Below, one piece after another: positions 25,823 to 34,232 of a DNA stretch of 64,000 nt (positions within the stretch are counted from its first letter, which is position 1; the number at the start of each line of letters is the position of its first letter). Below the pieces are notes generated by a model, which saw nothing but the letters and a program-made list of their open reading frames with translations, made no database searches and was not told the DNA's origin. Where the stretch lies: positions 744,001-808,000 of the forward strand of contig NZ_PEFF01000001.1 in assembly GCF_002754375.1 (NCBI RefSeq), read 5' to 3'. This DNA is from Variovorax sp. 54 (GTDB taxonomy: Bacteria > Pseudomonadota > Gammaproteobacteria > Burkholderiales > Burkholderiaceae_C). The position numbers were made by a program, and so were the translations under genes.

Positions 25823-26938
25823 TCAGCGAACTTCGGTGCGCGGGATGTGAAAGGGGTGTGCGGACACGGCAGCAAGGCGTCGTTGGCGCAGGGGTTCGAG
25901 CAGTGCGTGCGAATGCAGCGCAAGCACCTGCGGCGCCGCCTCGACCAGGTCTTGCCACACCGCGTTGTCGACGTCCGCGATGGCGGCACCGAGGCCTTGC
26001 TCGCCGGTTGCCGCAGCGGCAATCATGGGCTGCAGTGCCTGTGCCTTGGCAATATCGGGGTGCAGGCGCAACCCCATGGCAAGCAACATGTATTGATCGG
26101 CCCACTCGCCCAAACCAAGGCGCCGGGCATCGTCGCTCAATTGGTGGGCCAGGCGGCGTTGCAACGCCGGTGCCATGTGATCGAGTTCACCAGGCTCGAT
26201 GTCGTTCTCGCGCACGGAAGCGAGCATGGTTTCTGCCGTGTTGAGTTGGTCGAGTGCCAGCAACAGTGTCTGGTCAAGCGGCAGCGGCTCGGCACGCGGA
26301 GCCGCCCTGTTGAGAATGGAGCCCTGCACCATGCGCGGCGAGAAGTCGGCGCGCCAGGCGGCCCACCATTGAAATGCCTGCATGAACTGCTGGCGATCCG
26401 CTGCAGGCCAACAGCCGGGCATCTCCAGGCCGATGCGTGGGTCGAACCAGCGCAGCACGGCACCACAGGATTCGTCGCCCTCGATCGTTGGGTCCGGCGG
26501 AATCAGGCCTTCGAGCCAGCTTCTCATGTGAATCGCCAGATCGCCCAACGCGAGGGATGAGCCCACCATGCTCAACGCATGATGAACGCCCGCATGCAGG
26601 GCCAGCGTCTCCAGCAGAGCGCCCGAAGGCTGTACCGGAAGCTGGATCAACCATGGCCCCTGATCGGCCAGTTCGGATTCGGGCGTGCCCTCGAACAAGC
26701 GCTCCACCTCCAGCCCATGCGCTCGGACACCGAGGGCGATCGCCTCGCGCTCGGCCATTTCGCATTGGCCGAGTTCGACCAATGCGTAGCGCGGCATGCT
26801 CGCACTGCAGGCCAACAGAACACCCATGTCATGTGCCAGTGCCTGCGCGACTTCCTTGTTGAACACCGCAGGCGCGTGCGGCGGCAGGCCGCCGTGGGCC
26901 CGCGTCGCTTGTGGGGTTGGGTACACGGACACGGTCAC
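25823..26938 (-). CDS. DUF4123 T6SS effector adaptor/chaperone
   Basis: About 371 residues. The N-terminal 130 residues fit DUF4123: MPRYALVELGQCEMAEREAI, LFEGTPESELADQGPWLIQL, then a helical C-terminal region (LLALDQLNTAETMLASVREN, LQRRLAHQLSDDARRLGLGE). The GTG at 26938 is chosen because it overlaps the TGA of vgrG2 (GTGA), which gives translational coupling; the frame goes further upstream but only inside vgrG2. DUF4123 proteins load a specific effector on the VgrG tip, here probably the metallophosphoesterase encoded 3 bases downstream. Confidence 0.88.
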   Translation of the reverse strand: MTVSVYPTPQATRAHGGLPPHAPAVFNKEVAQALAHDMGVLLACSASMPRYALVELGQCEMAEREAIALGVRAHGLEVERLFEGTPESELADQGPWLIQLPVQPSGALLETLALHAGVHHALSMVGSSLALGDLAIHMRSWLEGLIPPDPTIEGDESCGAVLRWFDPRIGLEMPGCWPAADRQQFMQAFQWWAAWRADFSPRMVQGSILNRAAPRAEPLPLDQTLLLALDQLNTAETMLASVRENDIEPGELDHMAPALQRRLAHQLSDDARRLGLGEWADQYMLLAMGLRLHPDIAKAQALQPMIAAAATGEQGLGAAIADVDNAVWQDLVEAAPQVLALHSHALLEPLRQRRLAAVSAHPFHIPRTEVR

Positions 26939-29454
26939 TGTCGGGGTGCCACCGCGGCAGCACGCGCTGCAGCCTTTGCCATGCACTCTTTGCACACGGC
27001 TTGAGGCAAACGAATCTCCGGCACCGGCAGGCTTTTGGGGCCCGTTGTGACATGGGAAGCCGCGTGCTCGCGCCAGATGCCCTTGGTGCCGTTCGCAATG
27101 CCTGCTCGACCCCAATGGGTGTAGCTGGTGCCGCCGTTGATGATCACTTCTTCTTTCGCAGTGATCGTTATCCTGTTGGCTTCGGCCTTGACGTCCAGCT
27201 TGGCCAGGATGTTGATGTTGTCCTTCAAGGCCTGGATGTCGATATCGGAATTGGCAGCAATGAGCCGCATGCCTTTCTCGAACGCCGCGATGCGCACCGC
27301 CTCCTTGGCACTGACCAGCAAGCTCTTGCCCGCCGCGATGCTGGTGTGCGCCCCGCTGGTGATCGCATGGTGCTCGGTGCTCACCAGATGCATCGAGCCC
27401 CCGGTGGTGGCCTCTATCCCTACAGGACTGGCCAGCACCATATGCGGCTCGTTGAGTTCGGGGAACTCGCCTTCGGCCCTGTTGCCGCTGCCCGAGCCTT
27501 TGACCGCATCGTTCTGCGCCTTCAGGCTCCTGGTCACTTCGTCTTGGTCACCGGCCTCGTGCGCCTTGGCCTGCTGCGCCGCTTCACTCAAGCCCTCGTG
27601 CAGCTCCCGCCCCTGGGTCAGGCGCTGCACCGTCTCGCCCATGTCGGTGATGTGGGCCTGGGCGTTGGCGCGCGCCTCGGTGCTGATCAGGAGTCCGTCC
27701 TGGGCCCGGATCGCGCCGTGGCCGTCCGTGCGCAGCTCGAAGCCCTGGCCCCGGGCATCCTTGCGTCCGGCGTTGTCTTCGATGCGGGTGATGTGCCCCA
27801 GGCTCAGGGAGCTGCTGTCGTGGTCGCTCTTGAGCTGCGCCTGGATCTTGCCCTCGGTGTCGTCCAGCAGCAGGTGATTGCTCTTGCCACCGGCCTCGTT
27901 GCCGCTGGCGCCCGCCAGTTCACGGCTTCTGAGCCCGGTCAGGGCCTTTTGCTCGGGCAGCTTCCACGGCGGCATGCGCTGGGCGTTGTAGACCACGCCC
28001 ATGACGATGGGATGGTCGGGGTTGCCGTCCAGGCATTGCACGATGACTTCCGAGCCCACGCGGGGCGTGGAGACGGCGCCCGTCTCGCCGCCGGCCCATG
28101 GGCTCATCACACGCACCCAGGCCGAGCTGCGTTCGTCGCTCTGGCCTTCGCGGTCCCAATGAAATTGCACCCGGATGCGCCCGTACTCATCGGTGTGGAG
28201 GCTGCCCTCGGCGGACGGGCCCACCACGGTGGCGGTCTGCGGCGCCATCACGCGCTGCTCCACGCTGTGGAAGCCGCGACCCGGCGTCCATGCAACAAAG
28301 CGGCGGCTGCAGACGAAACTGTTGCTGTACTCGGCCCACGACCCCTTGGGTTTTCCTTCTGCGGTGGCGGGCTCCTGCAGGTAGTTGTTGCTCGCGCGGT
28401 GCTCCACCGAGAGAACGAGGAATTCGCTCTCGGAGCTTTCGCCTTGCGTGCGTCCGAAGTGGTCGGTCAGCCGGAACCAGCGCCCGGGCAGCACCAAGCG
28501 GTTGTTGCCCTGCGCCTCGAAGCGCCTGGCCTTCGCCTCGATCTCGCCAATGCGCCGGCGTGCCACGCCTTCACCGTCGAGCGAGGTCTTGAAGTGACGC
28601 GCGCCGCCGTACTCATGCACCTCCAACCGGGGCACGTCGCCCTGCTGGTTATTGCTGGGCATCGCGGCATGCTGGGGACGCGAGTTCTTGAAGTCGAAGG
28701 CGCTGACGGCCGCTTGCGCCGAGACCAGCTCGCGCACCGCGCTCCATTGGCCAATGCCGTCTTCTTCTTGCGCGCCACCCTCCTCCTGGAACCGGATCTC
28801 CGGGGACGAGCCATCCACGGCCTTGGCAAGCGTGCTGTCGTCGCACACATGCAGGGTGTGACCCTCGGCCGAATGCTCGTACCAATAGCTGTAGCCCGCG
28901 GCCTCCCAGCGCCGGTGCAGGTAGTTGTGGTCAGTCTCCCCGCCGGCCCCGCCCCCCTGCACCGCCATCGTGTGAGGTGCGTCTTCGCCGCGGACAAGCC
29001 ACTCCCATTGGGGCAACACGCCGTAGTCGCCGAAGATGGCCTCGGTCTGCGCGCGCAGCGTCTGGCGATGGAAGAGGCGATTGTTCGCCCGCAGCCGCAG
29101 GTACTTCAACCACGGGCCGAGCCGGGCTTCATAGAAGGCCACGTTGCCGTCCGTTCGCACGAGCCTGAACTCGAAGACGATGCCGGTGAAATAGCGAAGC
29201 GTTCCGTCGGGGCGCACCAGCTCGACGCAAAGCATCTTGCCCTGCAGGTCCTTGAGCGCCAGATCGGCATTGCTGCTCAAGAGCCCGACCGTGAAATCGA
29301 AGTCGCGCGACAGGCCTTCCGAAGCAGAAAGGGTGTTGACCACGAGGTCGGCACCTGCGGGCTCACCACCCTGGGGGAACGACAGTCGCAACAGCCGGTC
29401 GTGCTGGCGGCCAGCGACAAGCTCCGCGAGATGACGGCTCGACGGGTCGCTCAT
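26935..29454 (-). CDS. vgrG: VgrG type VI secretion spike protein (VgrG2)
   Basis: An 839-residue VgrG with the same head (HDRLLRLSFPQGGEPAGADL), gp5-like domain (GSLHTDEYGRIRVQFHWDRE) and DUF2345 domain as VgrG1 but with only a short C-terminal tail ending EIRLPQAVCKECMAKAAARA, which has a Cys-x-x-Cys pair. It is the first gene of the minus-strand cargo operon. A stretch of about 1.07 kb in its second half (27257-28327) runs without indels alongside 17470-18540 of vgrG1 with few differences, whereas the N-terminal halves are more divergent. Confidence 0.95.
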   Translation of the reverse strand: MSDPSSRHLAELVAGRQHDRLLRLSFPQGGEPAGADLVVNTLSASEGLSRDFDFTVGLLSSNADLALKDLQGKMLCVELVRPDGTLRYFTGIVFEFRLVRTDGNVAFYEARLGPWLKYLRLRANNRLFHRQTLRAQTEAIFGDYGVLPQWEWLVRGEDAPHTMAVQGGGAGGETDHNYLHRRWEAAGYSYWYEHSAEGHTLHVCDDSTLAKAVDGSSPEIRFQEEGGAQEEDGIGQWSAVRELVSAQAAVSAFDFKNSRPQHAAMPSNNQQGDVPRLEVHEYGGARHFKTSLDGEGVARRRIGEIEAKARRFEAQGNNRLVLPGRWFRLTDHFGRTQGESSESEFLVLSVEHRASNNYLQEPATAEGKPKGSWAEYSNSFVCSRRFVAWTPGRGFHSVEQRVMAPQTATVVGPSAEGSLHTDEYGRIRVQFHWDREGQSDERSSAWVRVMSPWAGGETGAVSTPRVGSEVIVQCLDGNPDHPIVMGVVYNAQRMPPWKLPEQKALTGLRSRELAGASGNEAGGKSNHLLLDDTEGKIQAQLKSDHDSSSLSLGHITRIEDNAGRKDARGQGFELRTDGHGAIRAQDGLLISTEARANAQAHITDMGETVQRLTQGRELHEGLSEAAQQAKAHEAGDQDEVTRSLKAQNDAVKGSGSGNRAEGEFPELNEPHMVLASPVGIEATTGGSMHLVSTEHHAITSGAHTSIAAGKSLLVSAKEAVRIAAFEKGMRLIAANSDIDIQALKDNINILAKLDVKAEANRITITAKEEVIINGGTSYTHWGRAGIANGTKGIWREHAASHVTTGPKSLPVPEIRLPQAVCKECMAKAAARAAAVAPRQ

Positions 29455-30175
29455 CGGATGCGCCCGTGCAAGAACAATCTCGCCACGATGTGGTTCACGC
29501 GGATTCCTCCCCTTTGATTCTTGTTTTCAAGAAATGCGCGCAGTCACGCGCCTTGCCCAACTGCATGCAAACACATCAGGCCCGCTCCCAACCTGATCAT
29601 GTGAAGCTGAATTTTCTTGTTATTTGATCGTCATTTTCTCACGCGTACCAGAGGAGTTTTCTGGGATTTATCGCGAGTAAGCCATTGGTTTCCCAATCGG
29701 AAGCCGAGACGCTTCTGGCTTCAAAGACACCTGACTAAGGTGTAAGACAAAACAGTAAATGACTCGTGAAAACGAAGAGTCAATCACCTGAAAGTTCAAA
29801 CTTTATCCAGCCGGCCTGGTGGGGTAACAAGGCGTGTCTGTAACGCAGGAGCTGCGCGCGACCTCGACGTGCGCAAGAGCGCACTGCGCAAGTGGGGGGC
29901 GCGCTCTACAGCTTCGATCTTCCAACACAGTTCTGCCACACGGTCCTCTGCCTTGCACAGGTTCTCCTGTCGCGTGGGCTCACGAATCCATGGACGAGCG
30001 TTTTGGCAGCGGATTGATAGATCCGCCGCATGGCTTTGGCCATCGCTCTCCATCTTCAATAGCTCGCCTGCAGGTCTTTTTTTGAGGCCCCGCTTGAGGC
30101 GCGGCGGGGATTCTGCGGACAGTCATCTCACAAAGAAGGTCGACCGCATCCCTTGCGAGAAAAATGACTGCGACC
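29455..30175 (+). other. Intergenic region upstream of the T6SS cargo operon; possible IS remnant
   Basis: About 720 bases with no convincing gene. The first 350 bases next to vgrG2 are comparatively AT-rich and should hold its promoter. Around 29842-29900 the plus strand reads GAARDLDVRKSALRKWG, like the helix-turn-helix of an IS3-type OrfA transposase, but it is not continued by a full gene. A small palindrome aaagttcaaacttt lies near 29792. No further structure seen. Confidence 0.45.
29840..29905 (+). mobile_element. Possible IS3-family OrfA helix-turn-helix remnant
   Basis: The short stretch AARDLDVRKSALRKW matches the N-terminal HTH style of IS3-type OrfA (AAxxLxVxxSTLRRW). Neither flank carries terminal inverted repeats that can be seen, nor an OrfB with DDE residues. 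The call rests on some fifteen residues, so chance is possible. Confidence 0.25.
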
Positions 30176-31039
30176 TCATCGCGAGCCCGCCCTCGCCTGC
30201 GCGCGCTGCGCCACCCCGATGCTGCAGATCACCACCACGAGCCCCGCAATCTGCGCCGCCGTGAGCGTCTGCTGCAGGAACACGCCGCCGAGCACCACCG
30301 CCGTCAGCGGGCTCAGGAAGCCGAGCGACGACACGACCGACGACTCCAGCCGCGCGATGCCGCGAAACCACAGGATGTAGGTCAATGCTGCGCCCACCAG
30401 CCCGAGCCATGCGAGCCCCAGCAGGCTGGGCGTCGTGAACGCGGGCAGCACCGGATCGAGCGCGAGCGACACCGGCACCAGCAGCAGCCCACCCGCCGTG
30501 AGCTGCCACGCGGTGAAGGTGAGCGGCGAAACCGGCGGCTGCCAGCGTCGGCTCAGCACCGTGCCGCAGGCCATCGACGCCGCGCCCGCGAGGCCCGCAG
30601 CGATGCCGACCGGATCGAGCGTCGCGCGCGGCGTGAGCACCAGCAACGCCACGCCGCCCAACCCCGCCAGCGCCGCGACGATCGACAAGGGCCGGATGGG
30701 GCTGCGCAAGAGAACGTATGCCAACCCGATCACCAGCAGCGGCTGCACCGCGCCCACGGTCGCCGCCACGCCGCCCGGCAGCCGGTAGGCCGACACGAAC
30801 AGCATCGCCCAGAAGAACGAGAAGTTGAGCGCGCCGAGCACGAACACCCGCCCCCACCACGCGCCGCGCGGCAGTTGCCGCACGACGAGCAACAGCAGCA
30901 GCCCCGCGGGCAGCGCGCGCAGCATGGCGACCGTCATCGGCGGCCAGCCCGCGAGGAACTCGGTGGTGACGATGTAGGTACTGCCCCAGATGGCCGGCGC
31001 GATCGCCGTGAGCCACAGGTCGGTGGCGCGCGCCTTCAC
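30176..31039 (-). CDS. EamA/DMT-family transporter
   Basis: 287 residues, ten hydrophobic helices in two EamA halves: TAIAPAIWGSTYIVTTEFLA, LRALPAGLLLLLVVR, YRLPGGVAATVGAVQPLLVI in the first, and LGLAWLGLVGAALTYILWFR, SSVVSSLGFLSPLTAVVLGG in the second. DMT proteins export or import metabolites through the inner membrane; substrate not evident. The GTG at 31039 overlaps the TGA of the nitroreductase gene (GTGA), hence translational coupling. Last gene of the four-gene operon under the LysR regulator. Confidence 0.9.
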   Translation of the reverse strand: MKARATDLWLTAIAPAIWGSTYIVTTEFLAGWPPMTVAMLRALPAGLLLLLVVRQLPRGAWWGRVFVLGALNFSFFWAMLFVSAYRLPGGVAATVGAVQPLLVIGLAYVLLRSPIRPLSIVAALAGLGGVALLVLTPRATLDPVGIAAGLAGAASMACGTVLSRRWQPPVSPLTFTAWQLTAGGLLLVPVSLALDPVLPAFTTPSLLGLAWLGLVGAALTYILWFRGIARLESSVVSSLGFLSPLTAVVLGGVFLQQTLTAAQIAGLVVVICSIGVAQRAQARAGSR

Positions 31040-31653
31040 AGGATGTCGAGCACTTCGGCCAGCGGGCGGCGCGGCTTCTGCGGCCAGTTGCCGGGCGCGG
31101 CGCGGCCCACGGCCACGAGCACCACAGGCACCTCGTGCGGCTTCAGGTCGAACTCGCGGGCCACGCCCTCGGGGTCGAAGCCGACCATCGGCCCCGACAC
31201 GAGCCCCTGCGCCTCGGCGGCGTGGATGAGCGTGGCGGCACCGAAGGCGGCGCTGCGCACGGCCTCGTCGCGCGCGGTGCGCGGGTCGTCGGCGTACTGC
31301 AGGCGCGCGCCTTCGCGCCAGCCGGCCGCCGTGTCGGGCGACATGAAGCCGGCTTCCATGAAGGGGCGCAGCCGCTCCGACAGCGCATCGTGGTCGGGCA
31401 GCAGGCCGCAGACGATGAAGGTGACGGCGGCTTCGGTCACCTTGGGCTGGTTGTGCGCCACCTGCCGCAGCCGCGCCTTCGCCTGTGGCGTGCGTGCCGC
31501 GATGAAGCGCCAGTTCTGCAGGTTGTAGGCCGTGGGCGCGCGCGTGGCGAAGCGGATCAGCGATTCGATCTCTTCGCTTTGCAGCACGTGGGTGGGGTCG
31601 AAGCGGTTGGCCGAGGCACGTTGTTCGATGAGGGTCAGCGCGGGATGGGTCAT
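31036..31653 (-). CDS. Nitroreductase-family flavoprotein
   Basis: 205 residues from MTHPALTLIEQRASANRFDP; nitroreductase features are the ERRS-like EQRASANRFD N-terminus, RFATRAPTAYNLQNWRFI (FMN binding) and AQGLVSGPMVGFDPEGVARE near the C-terminus. Such enzymes reduce nitro compounds or quinones with NAD(P)H and FMN in the cytoplasm. An upstream ATG (31716) would add FFFSSSFTVAIPIPIP, an unlikely leader encoded by a gggaat repeat; no strong Shine-Dalgarno is visible for either start. Confidence 0.88.
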   Translation of the reverse strand: MTHPALTLIEQRASANRFDPTHVLQSEEIESLIRFATRAPTAYNLQNWRFIAARTPQAKARLRQVAHNQPKVTEAAVTFIVCGLLPDHDALSERLRPFMEAGFMSPDTAAGWREGARLQYADDPRTARDEAVRSAAFGAATLIHAAEAQGLVSGPMVGFDPEGVAREFDLKPHEVPVVLVAVGRAAPGNWPQKPRRPLAEVLDIL

Positions 31654-31712
31654 GGGAATGGGAATGGGAATGGCAACGGTGAAAGAAGAGGAGAAAAAGA
31701 AGACAGGCGCGG

Positions 31713-32195
31713 TCATGGGCGGACTGGCTGCGCCTGCGCGGCAATGGAGGCTTCCTGGCGCGGCGTGTTCTGGCCGGCGGCGATCATCCAGCCGTCGCCC
31801 TGCTTGCTCATCACGTACAGCGGGCGCCCTTCGGCCCGCCCCGCCAGCGGCGCACCGACCGCGTCGACCGGGCGCTGGCGCACGTTGACGACCGCGATGG
31901 CGTCACTGAGGAAAGTGATGTGCTCCACGTCGTAGAACGCGTGCTCGTCGCCGATGGCGGGCGTGAGCACGCTGGCGGTGAACTCGCGGATCTTCGGCCA
32001 GTCGTTGAGTCGCCGGCCAAAAGCTGTCACCCACACGGCCTCGGGCGTGAGCAGGCGAGTGAAGCCGTCGACATCGCGCGCCCGCTGCGTCGATTCGACA
32101 CGGGCGACGACGCCGTCGATGAGTGCGATGTCGTGCGTGCGGTGCCGCGGCGACGAGGCCGCGTAGCTCACGGTCGGGCGCGGGCGCAGCCTCAT
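31713..32195 (-). CDS. SnoaL/NTF2-like protein (SgcJ/EcaC-type)
   Basis: 160 residues with the fold pattern of NTF2-like proteins: IDGVVARVESTQRARDVDGF, LLTPEAVWVTAFGRRLNDWP, VEHITFLSDAIAVVNVRQRP, GWMIAAGQNT. This is the arrangement of the SgcJ/EcaC oxidoreductase-like families, whose members bind small ligands or act as cyclases/isomerases. The ATG overlaps the TGA of the DUF6506 gene (ATGA). A gap of 59 bases separates it from the nitroreductase gene. No catalytic residues can be named. Confidence 0.78.
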   Translation of the reverse strand: MRLRPRPTVSYAASSPRHRTHDIALIDGVVARVESTQRARDVDGFTRLLTPEAVWVTAFGRRLNDWPKIREFTASVLTPAIGDEHAFYDVEHITFLSDAIAVVNVRQRPVDAVGAPLAGRAEGRPLYVMSKQGDGWMIAAGQNTPRQEASIAAQAQPVRP

Positions 32196-32773
32196 GCGGG
32201 GTCCCCGTGATGCGTCGCGTCGAGCGTGAAGCTGCCGACACCGACCGGCGCGCGCCCCTGCACCGCGTCGATGACGGCGGCAGCACCGGCGCTCGTGAAG
32301 CCGCCGTAGAGTTCGATGAGCCCCACGCCGTCGGCCACCAGCCCCCGCGCCGCGGCGACGGCAGCGGCCTCGTCGGGCACCGGCACGAAGGTCGTGTGCT
32401 CGCGCATGAAGGTCTGCACGAAGCGGTCTCGGCGCGCGTCGGCGCCGGGCTCCAGGAAGATGAAGGCGGCCGGCAGCGGCGCGCCGTCGGCATGGGCCTG
32501 GCTGAAGCGCGCGGCCGGCGCCAGCGACTCCATGCCGAAGGTGACCGAGCTGACCTGCACGCCCGGGCCGGCGGCGGCGCTCACCAGCGGGCGCCAGCGG
32601 GGCGAGACGCCGCCGCACAGCTCGATGAGCTCCACGCCGCCCTTCGCCAGATCGATGGCCACGTCGGCCAGTTCGCCGGGGTGACCGACCGCCACGATGG
32701 TCAGGTCGTTTCGCTCGAGATGGTCGCGCCGGGGGTCGGCGCCGGTGGCTTCGTAGACGATGGCTTTCTTCAT
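32192..32773 (-). CDS. DUF6506 family protein
   Basis: 193 residues, soluble. The sequence contains two related halves: GELADVAIDLAKGGVELIEL then CGGVSPRWRPLV in the first and AAARGLVADGVGLIELYGGF then TSAGAAAVIDAV in the second, plus the short form MKKAIVYEATGADPRRDHLE. DUF6506 proteins of about 100 residues correspond to the second half, so this looks like a tandem duplication or fusion. Function unknown. First gene of the operon, divergent from the LysR gene. Confidence 0.72.
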   Translation of the reverse strand: MKKAIVYEATGADPRRDHLERNDLTIVAVGHPGELADVAIDLAKGGVELIELCGGVSPRWRPLVSAAAGPGVQVSSVTFGMESLAPAARFSQAHADGAPLPAAFIFLEPGADARRDRFVQTFMREHTTFVPVPDEAAAVAAARGLVADGVGLIELYGGFTSAGAAAVIDAVQGRAPVGVGSFTLDATHHGDPA

Positions 32774-32825
32774 GGCTGACTCCAGGAAAGGGAGAAGAGG
32801 ACTCCATGCTCTCGCAGGCCATCGA

Positions 32826-32873
32826 TCTGCACAATTGATAAAATTTAGATCGAATTGATCACAAAATCAGATC
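32826..32873. promoter_or_regulatory. LysR-type operator/promoter between divergent genes
   Basis: The 100-base gap between the DUF6506 and LysR genes holds an AT-rich core with the interrupted palindrome gatcgaattgatc (about 32850-32862) and a second gatcacaaaatcagatc. T-N11-A type palindromes in such gaps are the normal binding sites of LysR regulators. The assignment is by position and symmetry only. Confidence 0.5.
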
Positions 32874-33797
32874 ATGCTGGATGCCCTCACCCTCGACCAA
32901 TTGCGCGTCTTCGTCTCGATCGCAGACCGGGGCTCCTTCCGCGCGGCGGCCGGCTCGCTCGGGCGGGCGCAGTCCGGCCTCAGCGCCGCCATTGCCAACC
33001 TCGAATCCGAGCTGCGCCTGTCGCTGTTCGACCGCTCGCAGCACCGCCCGGTGCTCACCGAGGCCGGCGCCACGCTGCTGGCGGAAGCGCGCACGCTGCT
33101 GATCAAGGCCGACGCGTTCCGCGCGCGGGCCAACAGCTTCAGCGAAGGGGTCGAAGCCGAACTGCGCATGGCGCAAGACCCGCTGCTGCCGCTGCCGCTC
33201 GTGGCCGAGGCCATTCGTCGTTTTCAGGCGGAGTTCCCCAGCGTGCGGCTGGAACTCGAAACCGCACCCATGACGTCGGCGCTCACAGCCGTGCTGGAAG
33301 GCCGCTGCGACCTCGGGCTCACGGCCGCGGAGGAACACGATCCGCATGTGGCGTCGGAAGGAGTCGGCGAAATCGCGGGCATGGTCGCGGTGTGCCATCC
33401 CGATCACCCGCTGGCGCAGGCCACTGCCACGCGATGGACCACGGTCGACCTGGCAGACCACGTGCAGGTCGTCGTGGCCGACCCGTCGGCCCGCTCGCAA
33501 GGCCGCAACTTCGGCGTGCTCTCGCAGAAGACCTGCCGCGTCAGCGAGATCGCGACCAAGCACGCGCTGATCCTCGGCGGTGTCGGCTGGGGGCACCTGC
33601 CGCTGTGGATGGTGCAGGCCGACCTGAAGGCGAAGCGGCTGGCGCACGTGCCGCTGGCCATGCAGCAGACCTCGGCGCCGCGGCCGTTGCCGGTCTACCT
33701 GATCCGCCGGATCGACCGACCGTTCGGCCCTGCGGCGTCGGGACTCAGCCGCATTTTTTCGGACGCTTTCCGTGGCCGGAAGCTGCCGAATACCTAG
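32874..33797 (+). CDS. LysR-family transcriptional regulator
   Basis: 307 residues. The N-terminal winged helix reads LTLDQLRVFVSIADRGSFRA followed by AAGSLGRAQSGLSAAIANLE and a substrate-binding domain (LRMAQDPLLPLPLVAEAIRR; LEGRCDLGLTAAEEHDPHVA). It is divergent from the DUF6506/SnoaL/nitroreductase/EamA operon across a 100-base gap and therefore most likely controls it and itself. The inducer is unknown, though a nitro- or quinone-type compound would suit the target genes. Confidence 0.93.
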   Translation: MLDALTLDQLRVFVSIADRGSFRAAAGSLGRAQSGLSAAIANLESELRLSLFDRSQHRPVLTEAGATLLAEARTLLIKADAFRARANSFSEGVEAELRMAQDPLLPLPLVAEAIRRFQAEFPSVRLELETAPMTSALTAVLEGRCDLGLTAAEEHDPHVASEGVGEIAGMVAVCHPDHPLAQATATRWTTVDLADHVQVVVADPSARSQGRNFGVLSQKTCRVSEIATKHALILGGVGWGHLPLWMVQADLKAKRLAHVPLAMQQTSAPRPLPVYLIRRIDRPFGPAASGLSRIFSDAFRGRKLPNT

Positions 33798-33963
33798 AAC
33801 AGGTGAGTGTGCTTGTTTACATTTGTCGTAAGAATGAATACTTTCAATTCCCAGTAGCCGAAGAGCCACAGAGCTTGGTCAGGGTGGGATCTGGACAGCA
33901 TGGTCATTCGGACAAATGTCGTCGTCTCATTCGGTTTCTGCCTGCCCCTGCCACCCTCAGGAC

Positions 33964-34119
33964 ATGGATCGCCAGCCGCGCAGCGGGTGGATGCGCCTGC
34001 TGCCCTGGCTGCGCCTGTACCGCTGCTCGATCTGCAGCAAGATGCACCTTCTTTCCAAGCAGAAGGTAGACAACGCCCGCCTCCTGCACGCGGCCCAGGT
34101 GCGCGCCCGCGGGGGCTGA
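33964..34119 (+). CDS. Small hypothetical protein with a CxxC pair
   Basis: A 51-residue frame, MDRQPRSGWMRLLPWLRLYR then CSICSKMHLLSKQKVDNARL, basic and with one CxxC. It has a weak purine stretch (cagga) very close to the ATG and ends 133 bases before the antiporter gene. It could be a real small zinc-binding protein or chance. It is the only plausible gene in the 455-base gap 33798-34252; the rest of that gap holds the antiporter leader hairpins. Confidence 0.4.
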   Translation: MDRQPRSGWMRLLPWLRLYRCSICSKMHLLSKQKVDNARLLHAAQVRARGG

Positions 34120-34157
34120 GGGCGCCCGACCGCAGTTTCCCTGCTATCATTTTTTCG

Positions 34158-34232
34158 TTCGCGCGCCCTGCGCGAACCGGGCCGAGGACGACCTCGGCCC
34201 CGCACACCACCACCTTGCAAGGGACGGCCCTT
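34158..34232 (+). promoter_or_regulatory. Three tandem hairpins in the leader of the cation antiporter gene
   Basis: Hairpin one pairs ttcgcgc (34158-34164) with gcgcgaa (34170-34176). Hairpin two pairs gggccgagg (34179-34187) with cctcggccc (34192-34200) around an ACGA loop, nine perfect pairs. Hairpin three pairs aaggg (34219-34223) with ccctt (34228-34232). A tatcat -10-like box lies at 34145. The set could be a cis-acting RNA controlling the antiporter, or hairpin two could be an intrinsic stop without a U-run. Confidence 0.45.

Noticed and set aside
31713..32834. A 373-codon minus-strand frame joining SnoaL with upstream Arg-rich sequence.
   Set aside because: Only its last 160 residues match the NTF2-like family; the true start is the ATG overlapping the DUF6506 stop, and the rest is antisense or out-of-frame to DUF6506.
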